Notes: generated from the sequence alone by a model not told the origin. DNA of 64,000 nt from Marinobacter sp. F4216 (GCF_019931195.1 NZ_JAIOUO010000002.1:496001-560000), one strand, 5' to 3'. Positions 18,910 through 29,494 are shown, counted from the first letter of the stretch. Numbers and translations: made by a program.

Positions 18910-19767
18910 TTAGTCTCTATGCAAAACTTCCGCCGCGTGCAGCGTATTCTCTAGCAACGTAGCAATCGTCATCGGCCCAACACCACCAGGAACCGGCGTA
19001 ATGTACGCGGCCCTTTCGGCAGCGGTTTCAAACTCCACATCACCGGTCAATTTACCGTTGTCCATACGGTTGATGCCCACATCAATCACGGTCGCTCCGG
19101 GCTTGATCCATTCGCCTTTCACCAGTCCCGGCTTTCCAGCCGCCGCCACTAGTATGTCCGCATCGCGCACGAACTTTCCAAGATCTGGCGTAAAGCGATG
19201 ACAGATGGATATGGTTGCGCCTTTCAATAGGAGTTCCATGGCCATGGGGCGGCCGACAATATTAGACGCACCGACAATCACCGCGTGTTGGCCCTTATAG
19301 GGTGTGCTGATGCTGTCCAGCAGGGTGATGATCCCGGCCGGCGTGCAGGGGCGCAGCGTCGGTGATCTTTGGGTGAGGCGGCCAACGTTGTAAGGGTGAA
19401 AGCCGTCCACGTCTTTGTCCGGGCGGATCTTCAGGAGGATGGGCGCTGCGTCTAGGTGCGAGGGCAGCGGGAGCTGAACCAGAATGCCATCAACGTTGGG
19501 GTTCTCGTTCAGTTCGTCGATCAGGGCTTCCAAGGCTTCCTGGGTGGTGTCCTCCGGCAGGTCGTATGATAGCGACAGGAATCCGACTTCGTCGCAGGCC
19601 TTACGCTTGTTTCCAACATAAACTTCGGATGCTGGGTCGTTGCCGACCAGAACTACTGCCAGCCCCGGGACTCGCAAGCCTTTCTGTTTGCGAGTTTCAA
19701 CGCCGGCGGCTACCTGCTGGCGAACTTTTGCGGCAATTTCTTTTCCGTTGATCAGTTTGGCACTCAT
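18910..19767 (-). CDS. folD: Bifunctional methylenetetrahydrofolate dehydrogenase/cyclohydrolase
   Basis: FolD interconverts 5,10-methylene-THF and 10-formyl-THF with NADP in the cytosol. The 285-residue length is typical. Visible signatures are the catalytic [13 protein letters not shown] (residues about 52-64, Tyr and Lys), [15 protein letters not shown] (about 98-112), [12 protein letters not shown] (about 123-134) and the nucleotide site [18 protein letters not shown] (about 160-177), ending [18 protein letters not shown]. The ATG at 19767 begins [12 protein letters not shown], as expected. It marks the left edge of the conserved core segment and is divergent from the tRNA cluster. Confidence 0.98.
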   Translation of the reverse strand: MSAKLINGKEIAAKVRQQVAAGVETRKQKGLRVPGLAVVLVGNDPASEVYVGNKRKACDEVGFLSLSYDLPEDTTQEALEALIDELNENPNVDGILVQLPLPSHLDAAPILLKIRPDKDVDGFHPYNVGRLTQRSPTLRPCTPAGIITLLDSISTPYKGQHAVIVGASNIVGRPMAMELLLKGATISICHRFTPDLGKFVRDADILVAAAGKPGLVKGEWIKPGATVIDVGINRMDNGKLTGDVEFETAAERAAYITPVPGGVGPMTIATLLENTLHAAEVLHRD

Positions 19768-19915
19768 GTTTCGTCTTGTCGGTTGGACGTAAGTAAATGA
19801 AGGCTGCGCATTGTCTCATGCTTCCGGGTATAGGCCAATCAGCGCTTCGGGGGAACTTTTGCCAGGGCGAGGGAACAAAGCAGAAGTGCCTTTGGGGTGG
19901 ATTTGAAAATGCTTG

Positions 19916-19944
19916 TTGACGCGGTGGCTCAGCGCCGGTAATAT
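19916..19944 (+). promoter_or_regulatory. Sigma-70 promoter of the tRNA cluster with GC-rich discriminator
   Basis: TTGACG (19916-19921) and TAATAT (19939-19944) are 17 bases apart. The -10 box is followed at once by GCGCGCC, a GC-rich discriminator of the type found in stringently controlled stable-RNA promoters. tRNA-Pro begins about 40 bases downstream. Confidence 0.8.
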
Positions 19945-19984
19945 GCGCGCCAACTTTGCTGAGGCACTTGTTGTTCAGGCGAAT

Positions 19985-20061
19985 CGGGGTATAGCGCAGT
20001 CTGGTAGCGCGCCTGCTTTGGGAGCAGGATGTCGGGAGTTCGAATCTCTCTACCCCGACCA
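19985..20061 (+). tRNA. tRNA-Pro (anticodon TGG)
   Basis: This is a 77-nt cloverleaf with acceptor CGGGGTA pairing TACCCCG, anticodon stem-loop CCTGC-TTTGGGA-GCAGG with anticodon TGG, T-loop GTTCGAATC and encoded CCA. It is the first of four tRNAs in one direction, probably one transcript. Confidence 0.97.
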
Positions 20062-20094
20062 CTTTTCTGAATATTCAGGTGGGTGAACGGTTAT

Positions 20095-20171
<77 letters not shown>

Positions 20172-20257
20172 TTAAGCGGTCGGTGTGGAAAGAGCCAGCG
20201 TCGATCAGAATCAGCAAAGTTGAGTGATCGAAAATACCGGAAGGTATGTCCCGATGT

Positions 20258-20334
20258 GGTGGACGTAGCTCAGTTGGTAGAGCTCAGGATTGTGACTCCT
20301 GCGGTCGAGGGTTCGAACCCCTTCGTCCACCCCA
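20258..20334 (+). tRNA. tRNA-His (anticodon GTG)
   Basis: This cloverleaf has acceptor GTGGACG pairing CGTCCAC, the extra G at position -1 (20258) facing discriminator C, anticodon GTG in CAGGATTGTGACTCCTG, T-loop GTTCGAACC and encoded CCA. Confidence 0.97.
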
Positions 20335-20403
20335 CTTTTCTCTTGATTCCAGCTTGTTGAACTTCTCCTTTGGGCGTCAGTCTCTGAATTCAACGAGTGA
20401 TAC

Positions 20404-20488
20404 GCGAGCGTGGCGGAACTGGTAGACGCGCTGGATTTAGGTTCCAGTATCGAAAGATGTGAGAGTTCGAGTCTCTCCGCTCGCACCA
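20404..20488 (+). tRNA. tRNA-Leu (anticodon TAG)
   Basis: This is an 85-nt class II tRNA with acceptor GCGAGCG pairing CGCTCGC, anticodon TAG in CTGGATTTAGGTTCCAG, a long variable arm, T-loop GTTCGAGTC and encoded CCA. Confidence 0.97.
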
Positions 20489-20843
20489 TTTATCCTTCTC
20501 TTCCTCTATGTTTTCTTAGATTTATTTCCGCAACTTTACGCCGCTGCCTGCGGTCTGCTAATTCTGCTTTCTTGTTTTGAGGCGAGTTTTTACTTTTCTT
20601 TGAGAATTCTTGCAGCTTTCTACTCGGGCTTCTCATTTTTTCGGCTAGTCCGCATATCTGTTTGGGCTGACCGGGAGTAGGTTGGCGGGGTAGAAGTATG
20701 GTCCAGAGGTGATTCTCTCGGCAGTGCAAACCGTGATAAACTACCGCCTTTTAAAATTTCGGTCGCCCCGTGAGGAATCGTCCGGAACAGGACTTTTAGT
20801 TTTATTTCATTCACATACCGAACCTGTAATTTGAGGATCTTCC
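20489..20843 (+). other. Intergenic region before tig
   Basis: About 355 bases separate tRNA-Leu from tig. The tig promoter should lie here; TGATAAACT near 20733 resembles an extended -10 without a good -35. No gene or clear tRNA-operon terminator was found. Confidence 0.4.
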
Positions 20844-22148
20844 ATGCAAGTGTCTGTTGAAACGACCTCCAACATCGAGCGTCGCATGACGATTGGTGTG
20901 CCCGCCCAGGAAATTGACCAGGCGGTTCAGAAACGCCTGCAGGAAACTGCACGCACCGTGCGTTTGAATGGTTTCCGTCCGGGTAAGGTGCCCATGAGCG
21001 TGGTCAAGCGTCGTTTCGGTGACAGCGTTCGTCAGGAAGTTGTTGGCGAAGTTATGCGCGACAACTACATCAAGGCCCTTCAGGAGCAGGACATCAACCC
21101 TGCTGGCTGGCCGAAGTTTGAGCCGAAGACCATGGAAGAAGGCAAGGATCTGGAATTTGTTGCCATCTTCGAAGTGCTGCCAGAGATTGAGCTGGGTGAC
21201 CTGAGCAAAATTTCCATTGAACAGCTGACCTCCGAAATTGGCGAGAAAGACATCGACAATATGGTGGACAACCTGCGTCGCCAGCAGGCCACTATGAAAG
21301 AAGTGAAGCGCAAGTCCAAAAACAAGGATGTGCTGACCATCGACTTCAAGGGTTTCATCGACGGTGAAGAATTTGAAGGTGGCGCTGCCGAAGGCCATCG
21401 CCTGACTCTGGGCTCTGGCCAGATGATTCCGGGCTTCGAGAAGGCCGTTCAGGGTGGTAAAGCCGGTGAAGACATGGAAATCGAAGTGACCTTCCCGGAG
21501 GACTACCACAACGAAGATCTCGCCGGTAAGCCTGCGAAGTTCGAAATCAAGATCCACAAGGTTGAAGAGCCCCAGCTGCCTGAGCTCGATACCGAGTTCT
21601 TCAAGAAGTTCGGCATTGATGCTGAAGACGAAGCCGGCTTCCGTGAGGAAGTTAAGAAGAACATGGAGCGTGAGCTGAAGCAGGCGGTGTCCAACAAGGT
21701 CAAGAACGACGTCGTTGACGGCTTGCTGGAAACCACCGAACTGGAGGTTCCGGCTGCCCTGGTGGATCAGGAGATCGACCGCCTCCGTCAGGACGCTGTT
21801 CAGCGTTTCGGCGGCCAGGTTGACTTCCAGCAGCTGCCGAAGGAAATTTTCCAGGAGCAGGCTGAGCGTCGCGTGAAAACTGGTCTGCTGTTCCAGGAAG
21901 TGGTTAAGAAAAACGACCTGAAGGCGGATGACGCCAAGGTAGAGGAAAAGATCCAGGAGATCGCCTCTACGTATGAACAGCCTGAGGAAGTTATTGCCCA
22001 CTTCAACAGCAACGCCGAACAGAAGGCTCAGATCGAGTCATCTGTGCTGGAAGATGCTGTGGTTGATTTTGTCCTGGAGCAGGCCAAGGTCAAGCAGAAG
22101 AAGGTCAAGTACGAAGAGGCCGTGCAGGCTGGTCAGCCTCAGCGCTGA
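20844..22148 (+). CDS. tig: Trigger factor, ribosome-bound chaperone and prolyl isomerase
   Basis: Trigger factor binds near the ribosome exit tunnel and folds nascent chains. The 434-residue length is typical. The ribosome-binding loop appears as GFRPGKVPMSVVKRRFG (about residues 43-59). The FKBP-type isomerase domain follows at about 155-240 (DVLTIDFKGFIDGEEFEGG, GSGQMIPGFEKAVQG), then a charged helical C-terminal chaperone domain. It stands first in the conserved tig-clpP-clpX-lon order. A strong hairpin terminator after it suggests it is a separate transcript from clpP. Confidence 0.98.
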   Translation: MQVSVETTSNIERRMTIGVPAQEIDQAVQKRLQETARTVRLNGFRPGKVPMSVVKRRFGDSVRQEVVGEVMRDNYIKALQEQDINPAGWPKFEPKTMEEGKDLEFVAIFEVLPEIELGDLSKISIEQLTSEIGEKDIDNMVDNLRRQQATMKEVKRKSKNKDVLTIDFKGFIDGEEFEGGAAEGHRLTLGSGQMIPGFEKAVQGGKAGEDMEIEVTFPEDYHNEDLAGKPAKFEIKIHKVEEPQLPELDTEFFKKFGIDAEDEAGFREEVKKNMERELKQAVSNKVKNDVVDGLLETTELEVPAALVDQEIDRLRQDAVQRFGGQVDFQQLPKEIFQEQAERRVKTGLLFQEVVKKNDLKADDAKVEEKIQEIASTYEQPEEVIAHFNSNAEQKAQIESSVLEDAVVDFVLEQAKVKQKKVKYEEAVQAGQPQR

Positions 22149-22192
22149 TTCGTCTGGAGCCGGTGACTTGATCGGCTCGCCTGGTGACCATG

Positions 22193-22222
22193 AAAACAGC
22201 CGGCTTGTCCGGCTGTTTTCTT
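22193..22222 (+). terminator. Intrinsic terminator after tig
   Basis: AAAACAGCCGG (22193-22203) pairs with CCGGCTGTTTT (22209-22219) around CTTGT, with the T-run built into the stem end, 45 bases after the tig stop. The hairpin would also work on the other strand. Confidence 0.85.
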
Positions 22223-22322
22223 CTGGGCCCGGTGCTGGCAAAGTATAGGGTGCAATAACACCTACAATATAACGCTGTGGTGCGAGTCCACGATCTACTG
22301 TCCAGAAGGAGTTCAGGCGCAG

Positions 22323-22958
22323 ATGACGCAAAAACCGATTGATGGCCCTGCTATGGTAACCAGCTCCGGCCTGGTGCCAATTGTTATTGAACAGACTGCT
22401 CGCGGTGAGCGTTCCTTTGATATCTATTCTCGTCTGCTTAAAGAGCGGGTGATCTTCCTGGTGGGTCCTGTTGAGGATCACATGGCCAACCTGGTTGTGG
22501 CCCAGCTTCTTTTCCTGGAATCAGAAAATCCTGACAAAGACGTACACCTGTACATCAACAGTCCGGGCGGTTCTGTGACTGCTGGCATGTCGATCTACGA
22601 TACCATGCAGTTCATCAAGCCCGATGTGGCGACCCTGTGTATCGGGCAGGCGGCCAGCATGGGTGCGTTCTTGTTGGCTGGCGGCGCCGCTGGCAAGCGC
22701 GCGTGTCTGCCTAATTCCCGCGTCATGATTCACCAGCCGCTGGGAGGCTATCAGGGGCAGGCGACGGACATCGAGATTCACACCCGCGAGATCCTGAAGA
22801 TTCGTCACACACTGAATTCAATCCTGGCGCATCATACGGGACAGGATATTGAAACCATTGCCAAGGACACCGACCGTGACAACTTCATGGATCCGGCCCA
22901 GGCAAAAGAGTACGGGTTGATCGATTCCATACTTGATAAGCGCGTACCGAATAAATAA
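22323..22958 (+). CDS. clpP: ATP-dependent Clp protease proteolytic subunit
   Basis: ClpP is the tetradecameric serine protease of ClpXP. The 211-residue protein includes a short propeptide (processing probably before about residue 15-20), the nucleophile block [14 protein letters not shown] (Ser near 112) and [10 protein letters not shown] (His near 137), and Asp in the usual D-R-D-N-F-M segment near the C-terminus. It is followed 76 bases later by its partner clpX. Confidence 0.98.
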   Translation: MTQKPIDGPAMVTSSGLVPIVIEQTARGERSFDIYSRLLKERVIFLVGPVEDHMANLVVAQLLFLESENPDKDVHLYINSPGGSVTAGMSIYDTMQFIKPDVATLCIGQAASMGAFLLAGGAAGKRACLPNSRVMIHQPLGGYQGQATDIEIHTREILKIRHTLNSILAHHTGQDIETIAKDTDRDNFMDPAQAKEYGLIDSILDKRVPNK

Positions 22959-23034
22959 TACTTGCACTAATCGCATCATTCTTGGCCGTCGTAGAAGCCT
23001 ATAACGGCGGCTTACCAAGATCAGAGGTATTTCA

Positions 23035-24318
23035 ATGGCTGATGAAAGAAACGGCAGAGGCGACGATAACGGCAAGTTGCTCTACTGTTCGTTTTGCGGA
23101 AAGAGCCAGCATGAAGTCCGTAAGCTCATTGCAGGGCCCTCGGTGTTCATCTGCGACGAGTGTGTCGACCTGTGTAACGACATCATCCGCGAAGAAATTC
23201 AGGATAACGCACAGGAAGAATCCAGCGATCGCCTCCCCACACCGACCGAAATACGTGACACTCTGAATGAGTACGTCATTGGACAGGATCGTGCCAAGGT
23301 GGTGCTTTCGGTTGCGGTTTACAACCACTACAAGCGGCTTCGCTACGGCGAAGGCAAGGCTGACGTAGAGTTGGGCAAGAGTAACATCCTGCTGATTGGA
23401 CCGACCGGTAGTGGTAAAACCCTGCTGGCAGAGACTCTGGCTCGCATGCTTAACGTGCCGTTCACTATTGCTGATGCTACCACATTGACCGAAGCCGGCT
23501 ATGTCGGTGAAGACGTCGAAAATATCATCCAGAAGCTTCTTCAGAAGTGCGACTACGATGTCGACAAAGCCCAGCGCGGTATTGTGTACATCGACGAAAT
23601 CGACAAGATTTCACGCAAGTCGGACAACCCGTCCATCACTCGCGATGTTTCGGGTGAGGGTGTGCAGCAGGCGCTCTTGAAGCTGATCGAAGGTACGGTG
23701 GCTTCCGTTCCGCCGCAGGGCGGTCGAAAGCATCCCCAGCAGGAATTCCTGCAGGTCGACACCAGCAACATCCTGTTTATTTGCGGTGGTGCTTTTGCTG
23801 GACTGGATCGGGTTATCCAGGAGCGGACAGAGCGCAGCTCCATTGGCTTCTCTGCTTCCGTCGTTAGTCAGGATGACAGCAAGAGTGCGGCGGATATGAT
23901 TCAGGAAGTGGAGACCGAAGATCTGGTGAAGTTTGGCCTGATTCCTGAGTTCGTTGGTCGTCTGCCGGTTGTTGCAACGCTGACTGAGCTGGACGAAGCC
24001 GCTCTGGTTCAGATTCTGACCGAGCCGAAGAACGCTCTGACCAAGCAGTATCAGAAGCTGTTTGATATGGAAGGCGTTGAGCTGGACTTCCGGGAAGATG
24101 CGCTGCGCGCTGTGGCACGCAGGGCGATGGAGCGGAAAACGGGGGCTCGGGGGCTTCGGTCGATCATGGAGGCCACATTGCTGGACACCATGTATCAGAT
24201 TCCGTCGGAGCACGACGTTTCCAAGGTGGTGATTGATGAAAGCGTGATTGATGGCGATTCCGAGCCGTTCAAGATCTACGCGAGCAGCGATCACGCCAAG
24301 GCGGTTCCGGAAGACTGA
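23035..24318 (+). CDS. clpX: ATP-dependent Clp protease ATP-binding subunit ClpX
   Basis: ClpX is an AAA+ unfoldase that feeds tagged proteins to ClpP. The 427-residue protein has the N-terminal C4 zinc domain (CSFCGKSQ, then CDECVDLC, residues about 18-45), Walker A GPTGSGKT near 122, Walker B YIDEIDK near 185, the ClpP-contacting IGF-type loop (SSIGFSASV near 275) and sensor 2 GARGLRS near 370. The terminator just after the stop separates it from lon. Confidence 0.98.
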   Translation: MADERNGRGDDNGKLLYCSFCGKSQHEVRKLIAGPSVFICDECVDLCNDIIREEIQDNAQEESSDRLPTPTEIRDTLNEYVIGQDRAKVVLSVAVYNHYKRLRYGEGKADVELGKSNILLIGPTGSGKTLLAETLARMLNVPFTIADATTLTEAGYVGEDVENIIQKLLQKCDYDVDKAQRGIVYIDEIDKISRKSDNPSITRDVSGEGVQQALLKLIEGTVASVPPQGGRKHPQQEFLQVDTSNILFICGGAFAGLDRVIQERTERSSIGFSASVVSQDDSKSAADMIQEVETEDLVKFGLIPEFVGRLPVVATLTELDEAALVQILTEPKNALTKQYQKLFDMEGVELDFREDALRAVARRAMERKTGARGLRSIMEATLLDTMYQIPSEHDVSKVVIDESVIDGDSEPFKIYASSDHAKAVPED

Positions 24319-24343
24319 TCATCGTTCAGGATTCCGACCAGTG

Positions 24344-24368
24344 AAAAGGGGCGATTGCGCCCCTTTTT
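24344..24368 (+). terminator. Intrinsic terminator after clpX
   Basis: GGGGCG and CGCCCC form a stem around ATTG (24348-24363), preceded by AAAA and followed by TTTTT, 30 bases after the clpX stop. Confidence 0.9.
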
Positions 24369-24415
24369 GCGTTTTTCATGCCTCAGTTTTTCGTCCTGTC
24401 CGTAAACTAAAAAGA

Positions 24416-24440
24416 TTGCAATTTTTGCGGTCGCCCCAAT
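24416..24440 (+). promoter_or_regulatory. Candidate sigma-32 heat-shock promoter of lon
   Basis: TTGCAA (24416-24421) lies 12 bases from CCCCAAT (24434-24440), close to the RpoH pattern CTTGAAA/CCCCATNT. It sits 42 bases before the lon ATG, and lon is a classical heat-shock gene. The match is by eye only. Confidence 0.6.
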
Positions 24441-24482
24441 CAAGAATGATATGCTGAAAGAAACACCGTTCGAGGATTCCCT

Positions 24483-26900
24483 ATGACCCGCATACCTGAG
24501 AATTCTGTGCAAGAGTACCCCCTGTTGCCGTTGCGCGATGTGGTGGTGTTCCCGCACATGGTAGTCCCGCTGTTCGTGGGCCGAGAAAAATCCATTCAGG
24601 CGCTCGAAGCGGCGATGGAAGGAGGCAAGGAAATCCTGCTGGTAGCCCAGCGTGATGCGTCGACCGATGAGCCGGGCCCTGAAGACGTTTTTGACATGGG
24701 TACCCTGGCAACCATCCTGCAGATGCTGCGCTTGCCGGACGGCACCGTAAAGGTGCTGGTCGAGGGCAATGCCCGGGCTGATATCGAGCGGATCGACGAG
24801 GGTGATTATCTCACTGGTCGTGCCTTTATGCTCGATGAAGAGGGACTGCCGGGTCGTGAGGAAGAGGTTCTGGTCAAGTCTTTGATGGAGGAGTTCGAGA
24901 AATACGTCAAGCTCTCCAAAAAAGTCCCGTCGGAAGTTTCCAACTCCCTGAACGGGATCGAAGAACTTGAGCGTCTTGCCGATACCATGGCCGCGCATCT
25001 TGAGATGCGTATTCCCGAGAAGCAGGAGCTGCTGGAAGCTCTGGACGTGCGCAAGCGTGTTGATCTTTTGCTCGGCAAGCTGGACGGCGAAATCGACCTT
25101 ATCGAGGTCGAGAAGCGAATCCGCGGTCGCGTTAAAAAGCAGATGGAGCGCAGCCAGCGTGAGTACTACCTGAACGAGCAGATGAAGGCCATACAGAAGG
25201 AGATGGGGCAGCTCGGGGAAGGCAATAATGATTTTGAAGAGCTTGAGCAGAAGCTGGAAGAAGCTGGCTTGCCGGAAGAGGCTCGCAAGAAGACCGAAGC
25301 CGAGCTGAACAAGCTCAAGATGATGTCGCCGATGTCTGCCGAGGCCACCGTTGTGCGCGGCTACATCGACTGGATGTTGGCGGTGCCCTGGAAGAAGCGG
25401 AGCCGTGTTCGCCATGACATCGAAAAGGCCCGCGAGATCCTGGATCGGGACCACTATGGCCTGGACGAGGTCAAGAAGCGCATTCTCGAGTACCTGGCTG
25501 TCCAGAGCCGAGTGAAGAAGGTGAAAGGCCCGGTGCTGTGCCTGGTCGGGCCTCCTGGTGTGGGTAAAACGTCCCTGGGACAGTCCATTGCCAAGGCGAC
25601 CAACCGCAAATACACGCGCATGGCGCTGGGTGGCGTGCGTGACGAGGCCGAGATTCGCGGCCATCGTAAGACCTATATCGGTGCCCTGCCAGGCAAGCTG
25701 CTGCAGAAGTTGTCCAAGGTTGGAGTGAAGAACCCACTGTTCCTGTTTGATGAGATTGACAAGATGGGCATGGATCATCGTGGTGATCCCGCCTCTGCAC
25801 TTCTGGAAGTGCTGGATCCGGAACAGAATCACACCTTCAATGACCACTATCTGGAGGTGGATTACGATCTGTCTGACGTCATGTTCGTCTGTACGTCCAA
25901 CTCCATGGATATCCCCCCGGCGCTGCTGGACCGGATGGAGATCATCCGTATCCCGGGTTACACCGAGGATGAGAAGGTCAACATTGCGACACGCTATCTG
26001 CTGCCCAAGCAGATCAAGGCCAACGGCCTGCGCAAGGATGAGCTGGAAATAACAGAGGCGACCCTCCGGGATCTGATTCGCTACTACACTCGGGAAGCCG
26101 GTGTTCGGGGGCTTGAGCGAGAGATCGCCAAGATCTGCCGGAAGGTGGTCCGCGAGCACGTCGAGGCTGACAGCAAGGTCTCAGTGATCCTGCAGCCGGA
26201 CATGCTGGAAGAGTATTCCGGTGTCAAGAAATTCAAGTACGGCCTGGCGGAAGAGAAGAACCAGATTGGGCAGGTGACCGGCCTTGCGTGGACTCAGGTG
26301 GGCGGCGAGCTGCTGACCATCGAGTGCGCGTTGACTCCGGGTAAGGGGCGTGTGGTCAAGACCGGTTCCCTGGGTGATGTCATGCAGGAGTCCATTCAAA
26401 CGGCTCTGACCGTGGTTCGCAGTCGTGCTGCCGGTCTTGGTGTGGCGGATGATTTCCATGAGAAGCATGATCTGCACATCCACGTGCCCGAGGGAGCGAC
26501 CCCGAAAGATGGCCCAAGTGCCGGTATTGGCATGTGCACTGCTCTGGTTTCTGCGCTGACCCGAATCCCGGTTCGGGCCGATGTGGCCATGACCGGTGAA
26601 ATCACCCTGCGTGGTCGAGTGCTGGCCATTGGCGGTCTGAAGGAAAAGCTCCTTGCAGCTCATCGTGGTGGTATCAAGACGGTATTGATACCCGATGAAA
26701 ATGTCCGGGATCTCAAGGAGATACCGGATAACATCAAGGAATCCCTGGAGATCCGTCCGGTCAAGTGGATTGATGAGGTTCTTGACCTCGCGCTGGCGTA
26801 TCCGCCGGAGCCGCGGGCGGACGAAAAGAGCTCTTCGGCGGCCAGCGGGAAGCCTCGCGACGACGAAAGTGACGCCTCAGAACGCATAAATACACATTAA
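24483..26900 (+). CDS. lon: ATP-dependent protease Lon (La)
   Basis: Lon degrades misfolded and regulatory proteins as a cytosolic hexamer. The 805-residue protein has the N-terminal substrate domain ([23 protein letters not shown]), a coiled region at about 215-260, Walker A GPPGVGKT near 357, Walker [11 protein letters not shown] near 420, and the C-terminal protease domain with catalytic Ser in DGPSAGIGM near 679 and the Lys about 43 residues later ([12 protein letters not shown]). The C-terminal tail is Ser/Asp rich. It lies between clpX and hupB as in pseudomonads. Confidence 0.98.
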   Translation: MTRIPENSVQEYPLLPLRDVVVFPHMVVPLFVGREKSIQALEAAMEGGKEILLVAQRDASTDEPGPEDVFDMGTLATILQMLRLPDGTVKVLVEGNARADIERIDEGDYLTGRAFMLDEEGLPGREEEVLVKSLMEEFEKYVKLSKKVPSEVSNSLNGIEELERLADTMAAHLEMRIPEKQELLEALDVRKRVDLLLGKLDGEIDLIEVEKRIRGRVKKQMERSQREYYLNEQMKAIQKEMGQLGEGNNDFEELEQKLEEAGLPEEARKKTEAELNKLKMMSPMSAEATVVRGYIDWMLAVPWKKRSRVRHDIEKAREILDRDHYGLDEVKKRILEYLAVQSRVKKVKGPVLCLVGPPGVGKTSLGQSIAKATNRKYTRMALGGVRDEAEIRGHRKTYIGALPGKLLQKLSKVGVKNPLFLFDEIDKMGMDHRGDPASALLEVLDPEQNHTFNDHYLEVDYDLSDVMFVCTSNSMDIPPALLDRMEIIRIPGYTEDEKVNIATRYLLPKQIKANGLRKDELEITEATLRDLIRYYTREAGVRGLEREIAKICRKVVREHVEADSKVSVILQPDMLEEYSGVKKFKYGLAEEKNQIGQVTGLAWTQVGGELLTIECALTPGKGRVVKTGSLGDVMQESIQTALTVVRSRAAGLGVADDFHEKHDLHIHVPEGATPKDGPSAGIGMCTALVSALTRIPVRADVAMTGEITLRGRVLAIGGLKEKLLAAHRGGIKTVLIPDENVRDLKEIPDNIKESLEIRPVKWIDEVLDLALAYPPEPRADEKSSSAASGKPRDDESDASERINTH

Positions 26901-26915
26901 AGCCCGGATGAGTTG

Positions 26916-26945
26916 TTGACACGCTAGAGAGCCCGTTGGTATAAC
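26916..26945 (+). promoter_or_regulatory. Sigma-70 promoter of hupB
   Basis: TTGACA (26916-26921) and TATAAC (26940-26945) are 18 bases apart, a near-consensus housekeeping promoter about 195 bases before the hupB start. The long leader suggests a structured 5' untranslated region or a second promoter. Confidence 0.75.
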
Positions 26946-27139
26946 TATTTCGCCGTGAAGCAGCCAATACCAAGGGCTCCCGCGCAGTATGAGTGTTTAT
27001 TACGTTCATCGGGTAGACACCGTCAGGAATAAAAAAACTGAAAATGGAATTCTCGAATCGCCTGTGCGATAGTCGGGAACGTCCTAGAAATAACAAACCA
27101 ATCTAGAACATCTTCAACCTGAAATCGAAGGGGTTTAGT

Positions 27140-27412
27140 GTGAATAAGTCCGAACTTATCGATGCAATTGCAGAGTCCGCAGACATTTCCAAGGCAGCCG
27201 CCGGCCGTGCGCTGGACGCGATGACCAACTCCATTACCGACGCGCTGAAAAAAGGCGATCAGGTCACTCTGATCGGCTTCGGCACTTTCTCTGTTAAAGA
27301 GCGTGCTGCTCGTACTGGTCGCAACCCGCAGACCGGTGCCGAGATCAAGATTCCGGCCTCCAAAGTGCCTGGCTTCAAGGCTGGCAAGGCCCTGAAAGAC
27401 GCCGTTAAGTAA
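27140..27412 (+). CDS. hupB: DNA-binding protein HU-beta
   Basis: This 90-residue nucleoid protein begins [28 protein letters not shown] and has the HU/IHF signature [21 protein letters not shown] (beta arm, about residues 46-66), ending [11 protein letters not shown]. The start is a GTG with GGGG in the leader. It follows lon directly as in other gammaproteobacteria. HU rather than IHF is favoured by this position and by the lack of IHF-specific residues. Confidence 0.97.
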   Translation: MNKSELIDAIAESADISKAAAGRALDAMTNSITDALKKGDQVTLIGFGTFSVKERAARTGRNPQTGAEIKIPASKVPGFKAGKALKDAVK

Positions 27413-27463
27413 CGGTTCTTTCTCAGGCGGCTCCGGCTGAAGGAGTCGCCAAGAAGAATTCGA

Positions 27464-27492
27464 GGCGCATTCCGAACAGGGTGCGCCTTTTT
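27464..27492 (+). terminator. Intrinsic terminator after hupB
   Basis: GGCGCA (27464-27469) pairs with TGCGCC (27482-27487) and is followed by TTTTT, 50 bases after the hupB stop. Confidence 0.8.
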
Positions 27493-27554
27493 ACGTTCAG
27501 TCAAACAACAAATGAAAGACACTGCACTTCCTTGAACGGGGATTCGGGAGAAAC

Positions 27555-29411
27555 ATGCTTCAAGATATTCGCGAGAACGCCCAGAGCACCATTGCCAAGG
27601 TTATTGTTGGCCTGCTGATAGTGACGCTGTCCCTCTGGGGTGTGGATGCCATCATCGGCGGAATCGCCGGAGAGCCGGAAGTGGCGACGGTCAACGGTGA
27701 AGAGATTACAGAACGGGAGTTCCTCCGCCTGGTCCAGCTCGAAAGCCAGAGCCGGCTGTCGCGGATGGAGACGCCGGATCCCTCCCTGCTGAATGAAGAC
27801 CGGATTCGTCAGGAGGTGCTGGAGTCACTGATCCAGCAGCAGGTGCTGACTCAGGATGCCGATGAGCAGGGTCTGGCGCTGGACAAGGCCGATGTGGATG
27901 CGCTGATTACCCAGATGCCGCAGTTCCAGATAGACGGCAAGTTTAACGCTGAGCGATTCACCACCACCGTGCGCAATATGGGTATGGGTGTTCAGGAGTT
28001 TCGCGATGCACTCCGCAAGCAGTATGTGATCAACCAGATCCGCGCCGGTATCGTGCAGAGCGGCCTAGTGCCGAACGAGAATGCTGAGCGATTGATGCGT
28101 ATTCAGAACCAGACTCGTGATTTCCGTACCCTGAGCGTCGCTGCCGATTCCGTGGCGGAAGATGTCGAAGTGACGGATGCCGAGATCGAGGCGTTCTATG
28201 AAGATAACAGCCAGGCTTTCCAGCAGCCGGAGCAGGTGGATGCCGCGTATATTACGCTCTCTCTGGGCGCACTGGCCGAAGGCATTGAAGTCAGTGACGA
28301 GGACCTTCAGGCCTACTACGAGCAGCGCTCCAGCGACCTGGCCCGGGAAGAGCGTCGTGCGGCCCATATCCTGATCGAGGATGGGGAATCCGCCGACGAA
28401 ACCATGGCCACCATTCAGGAGCGTCTGGCGGCTGGGGAATCCTTTGCCGACCTGGCGCAGGAATTTTCTGCTGACGCGGTTTCTGCGAAAGAAGGCGGCG
28501 ATCTGGGCTTTGCTGGTCGCGGTGTTTACGATCAGGCCTTCGAGGAAGCGCTGTTTGCGTTGGACGAGGGTGAGCTGTCCGAGCCGGTGGAAACCAGCTT
28601 TGGTGTTCACCTGATCAAGCTTGAGGATGTCCGTCGATCCGAGGTTCCGGCTCTGGCAGAGATTGAGCAGCAATTGCGCAGTGAATTGGCCCGTGAGCGT
28701 GCCGAAGACAAGTTCATTGAGGTGCGCACCCGTCTGGCGGACGCGGCCTACGCGGCTGACGATCTGGCGGGCCCGGCCGAGGAGCTTGGACTGGAAATCC
28801 GTGAGGTTGAGGGCGTGACTCGCAATGGCGGTCCGGCTCCGTTCGATCACGAGGGGCTGGTTCGTCAGCTGTTCTCGGTCGATGTGCTGGAGGACAGCTA
28901 TAACACCGAGCTGATTGATGTAGGCGACAGCGTGTCTGTGGTTGCTCGGGTTCGCGAGTACCGCGAGGCCCAGCAACTGGACCTTGATCAGGTAGCCAAT
29001 GACATTCGCGCCCAGTTGGTGGCTCAGAAGACCCGTGAGGCGCTTCAGGACCGTGCTCAGCAGGTGGTTGATGGTCTTGAGTCTGGTCAGTCTCTGGAGG
29101 AGTTGGGTGTTGACGGCGAGTGGATAGAAAACGACGCGGTTGGCCGCGGTGCCACCGGATTCGATCTGGGCGTGGTACAGACGGTATTCACCATGCAGCG
29201 TCCGGAAGAGTCTGGCTCGGCTTACGGTCATTCCGTGACTGCCGACGAGGCCACCGTGATTGCTCTGGACGCCGTTAATGACGGTGAAGTGGCCGAGGGC
29301 GGAGCCGAGTTCAAGCAGCTTGCGCAGTTCCTGGCTTCTCTTGAGGGGCAGCGCGAATACGCTGCTTATCAGGAGTTCCTGCGGGATCAGGCTGATGTGG
29401 AGCGCCCTTAA
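27555..29411 (+). CDS. ppiD: Periplasmic chaperone PpiD (SurA-like, peptidyl-prolyl isomerase domain)
   Basis: PpiD is an inner-membrane-anchored periplasmic chaperone near the Sec translocon. The 618-residue protein has a short cytosolic start, one membrane anchor (about residues 15-37, IVGLLIVTLSLWGVDAIIGG), a SurA-like N-domain and a parvulin domain at about 265-365 (AAHILIEDG, AQEFSADAVSAKEGGDLGFAGRG, ETSFGVHLIKLED). The length matches E. coli PpiD. Being located after hupB is typical. Confidence 0.96.
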   Translation: MLQDIRENAQSTIAKVIVGLLIVTLSLWGVDAIIGGIAGEPEVATVNGEEITEREFLRLVQLESQSRLSRMETPDPSLLNEDRIRQEVLESLIQQQVLTQDADEQGLALDKADVDALITQMPQFQIDGKFNAERFTTTVRNMGMGVQEFRDALRKQYVINQIRAGIVQSGLVPNENAERLMRIQNQTRDFRTLSVAADSVAEDVEVTDAEIEAFYEDNSQAFQQPEQVDAAYITLSLGALAEGIEVSDEDLQAYYEQRSSDLAREERRAAHILIEDGESADETMATIQERLAAGESFADLAQEFSADAVSAKEGGDLGFAGRGVYDQAFEEALFALDEGELSEPVETSFGVHLIKLEDVRRSEVPALAEIEQQLRSELARERAEDKFIEVRTRLADAAYAADDLAGPAEELGLEIREVEGVTRNGGPAPFDHEGLVRQLFSVDVLEDSYNTELIDVGDSVSVVARVREYREAQQLDLDQVANDIRAQLVAQKTREALQDRAQQVVDGLESGQSLEELGVDGEWIENDAVGRGATGFDLGVVQTVFTMQRPEESGSAYGHSVTADEATVIALDAVNDGEVAEGGAEFKQLAQFLASLEGQREYAAYQEFLRDQADVERP

Positions 29412-29446
29412 GCGCTGCTGATGTTTTCGGGATGTTTCATCCCAAG

Positions 29447-29478
29447 AAAAAAGCCCGGGCTGAGTCCCGGGCTTTTTT
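29447..29478. terminator. Bidirectional terminator between ppiD and hexR
   Basis: GCCCGGG (29453-29459) and CCCGGGC (29466-29472) form a stem flanked by AAAAAA on the left and TTTTTT on the right, so it can stop both convergent genes. Confidence 0.92.
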
Positions 29479-29494
29479 GTTTCTGGCTCGCTAA

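Noticed and set aside
20811..22001. Long minus-strand frame opposite tig (396 codons)
   Set aside because: Same reason: it is a frame shadow of trigger factor without motifs.
24291..26159. Long minus-strand frame opposite lon (622 codons)
   Set aside because: It is an antisense shadow of a high-GC core gene with no ribosome site and no family motif; lon is unambiguous on the plus strand.
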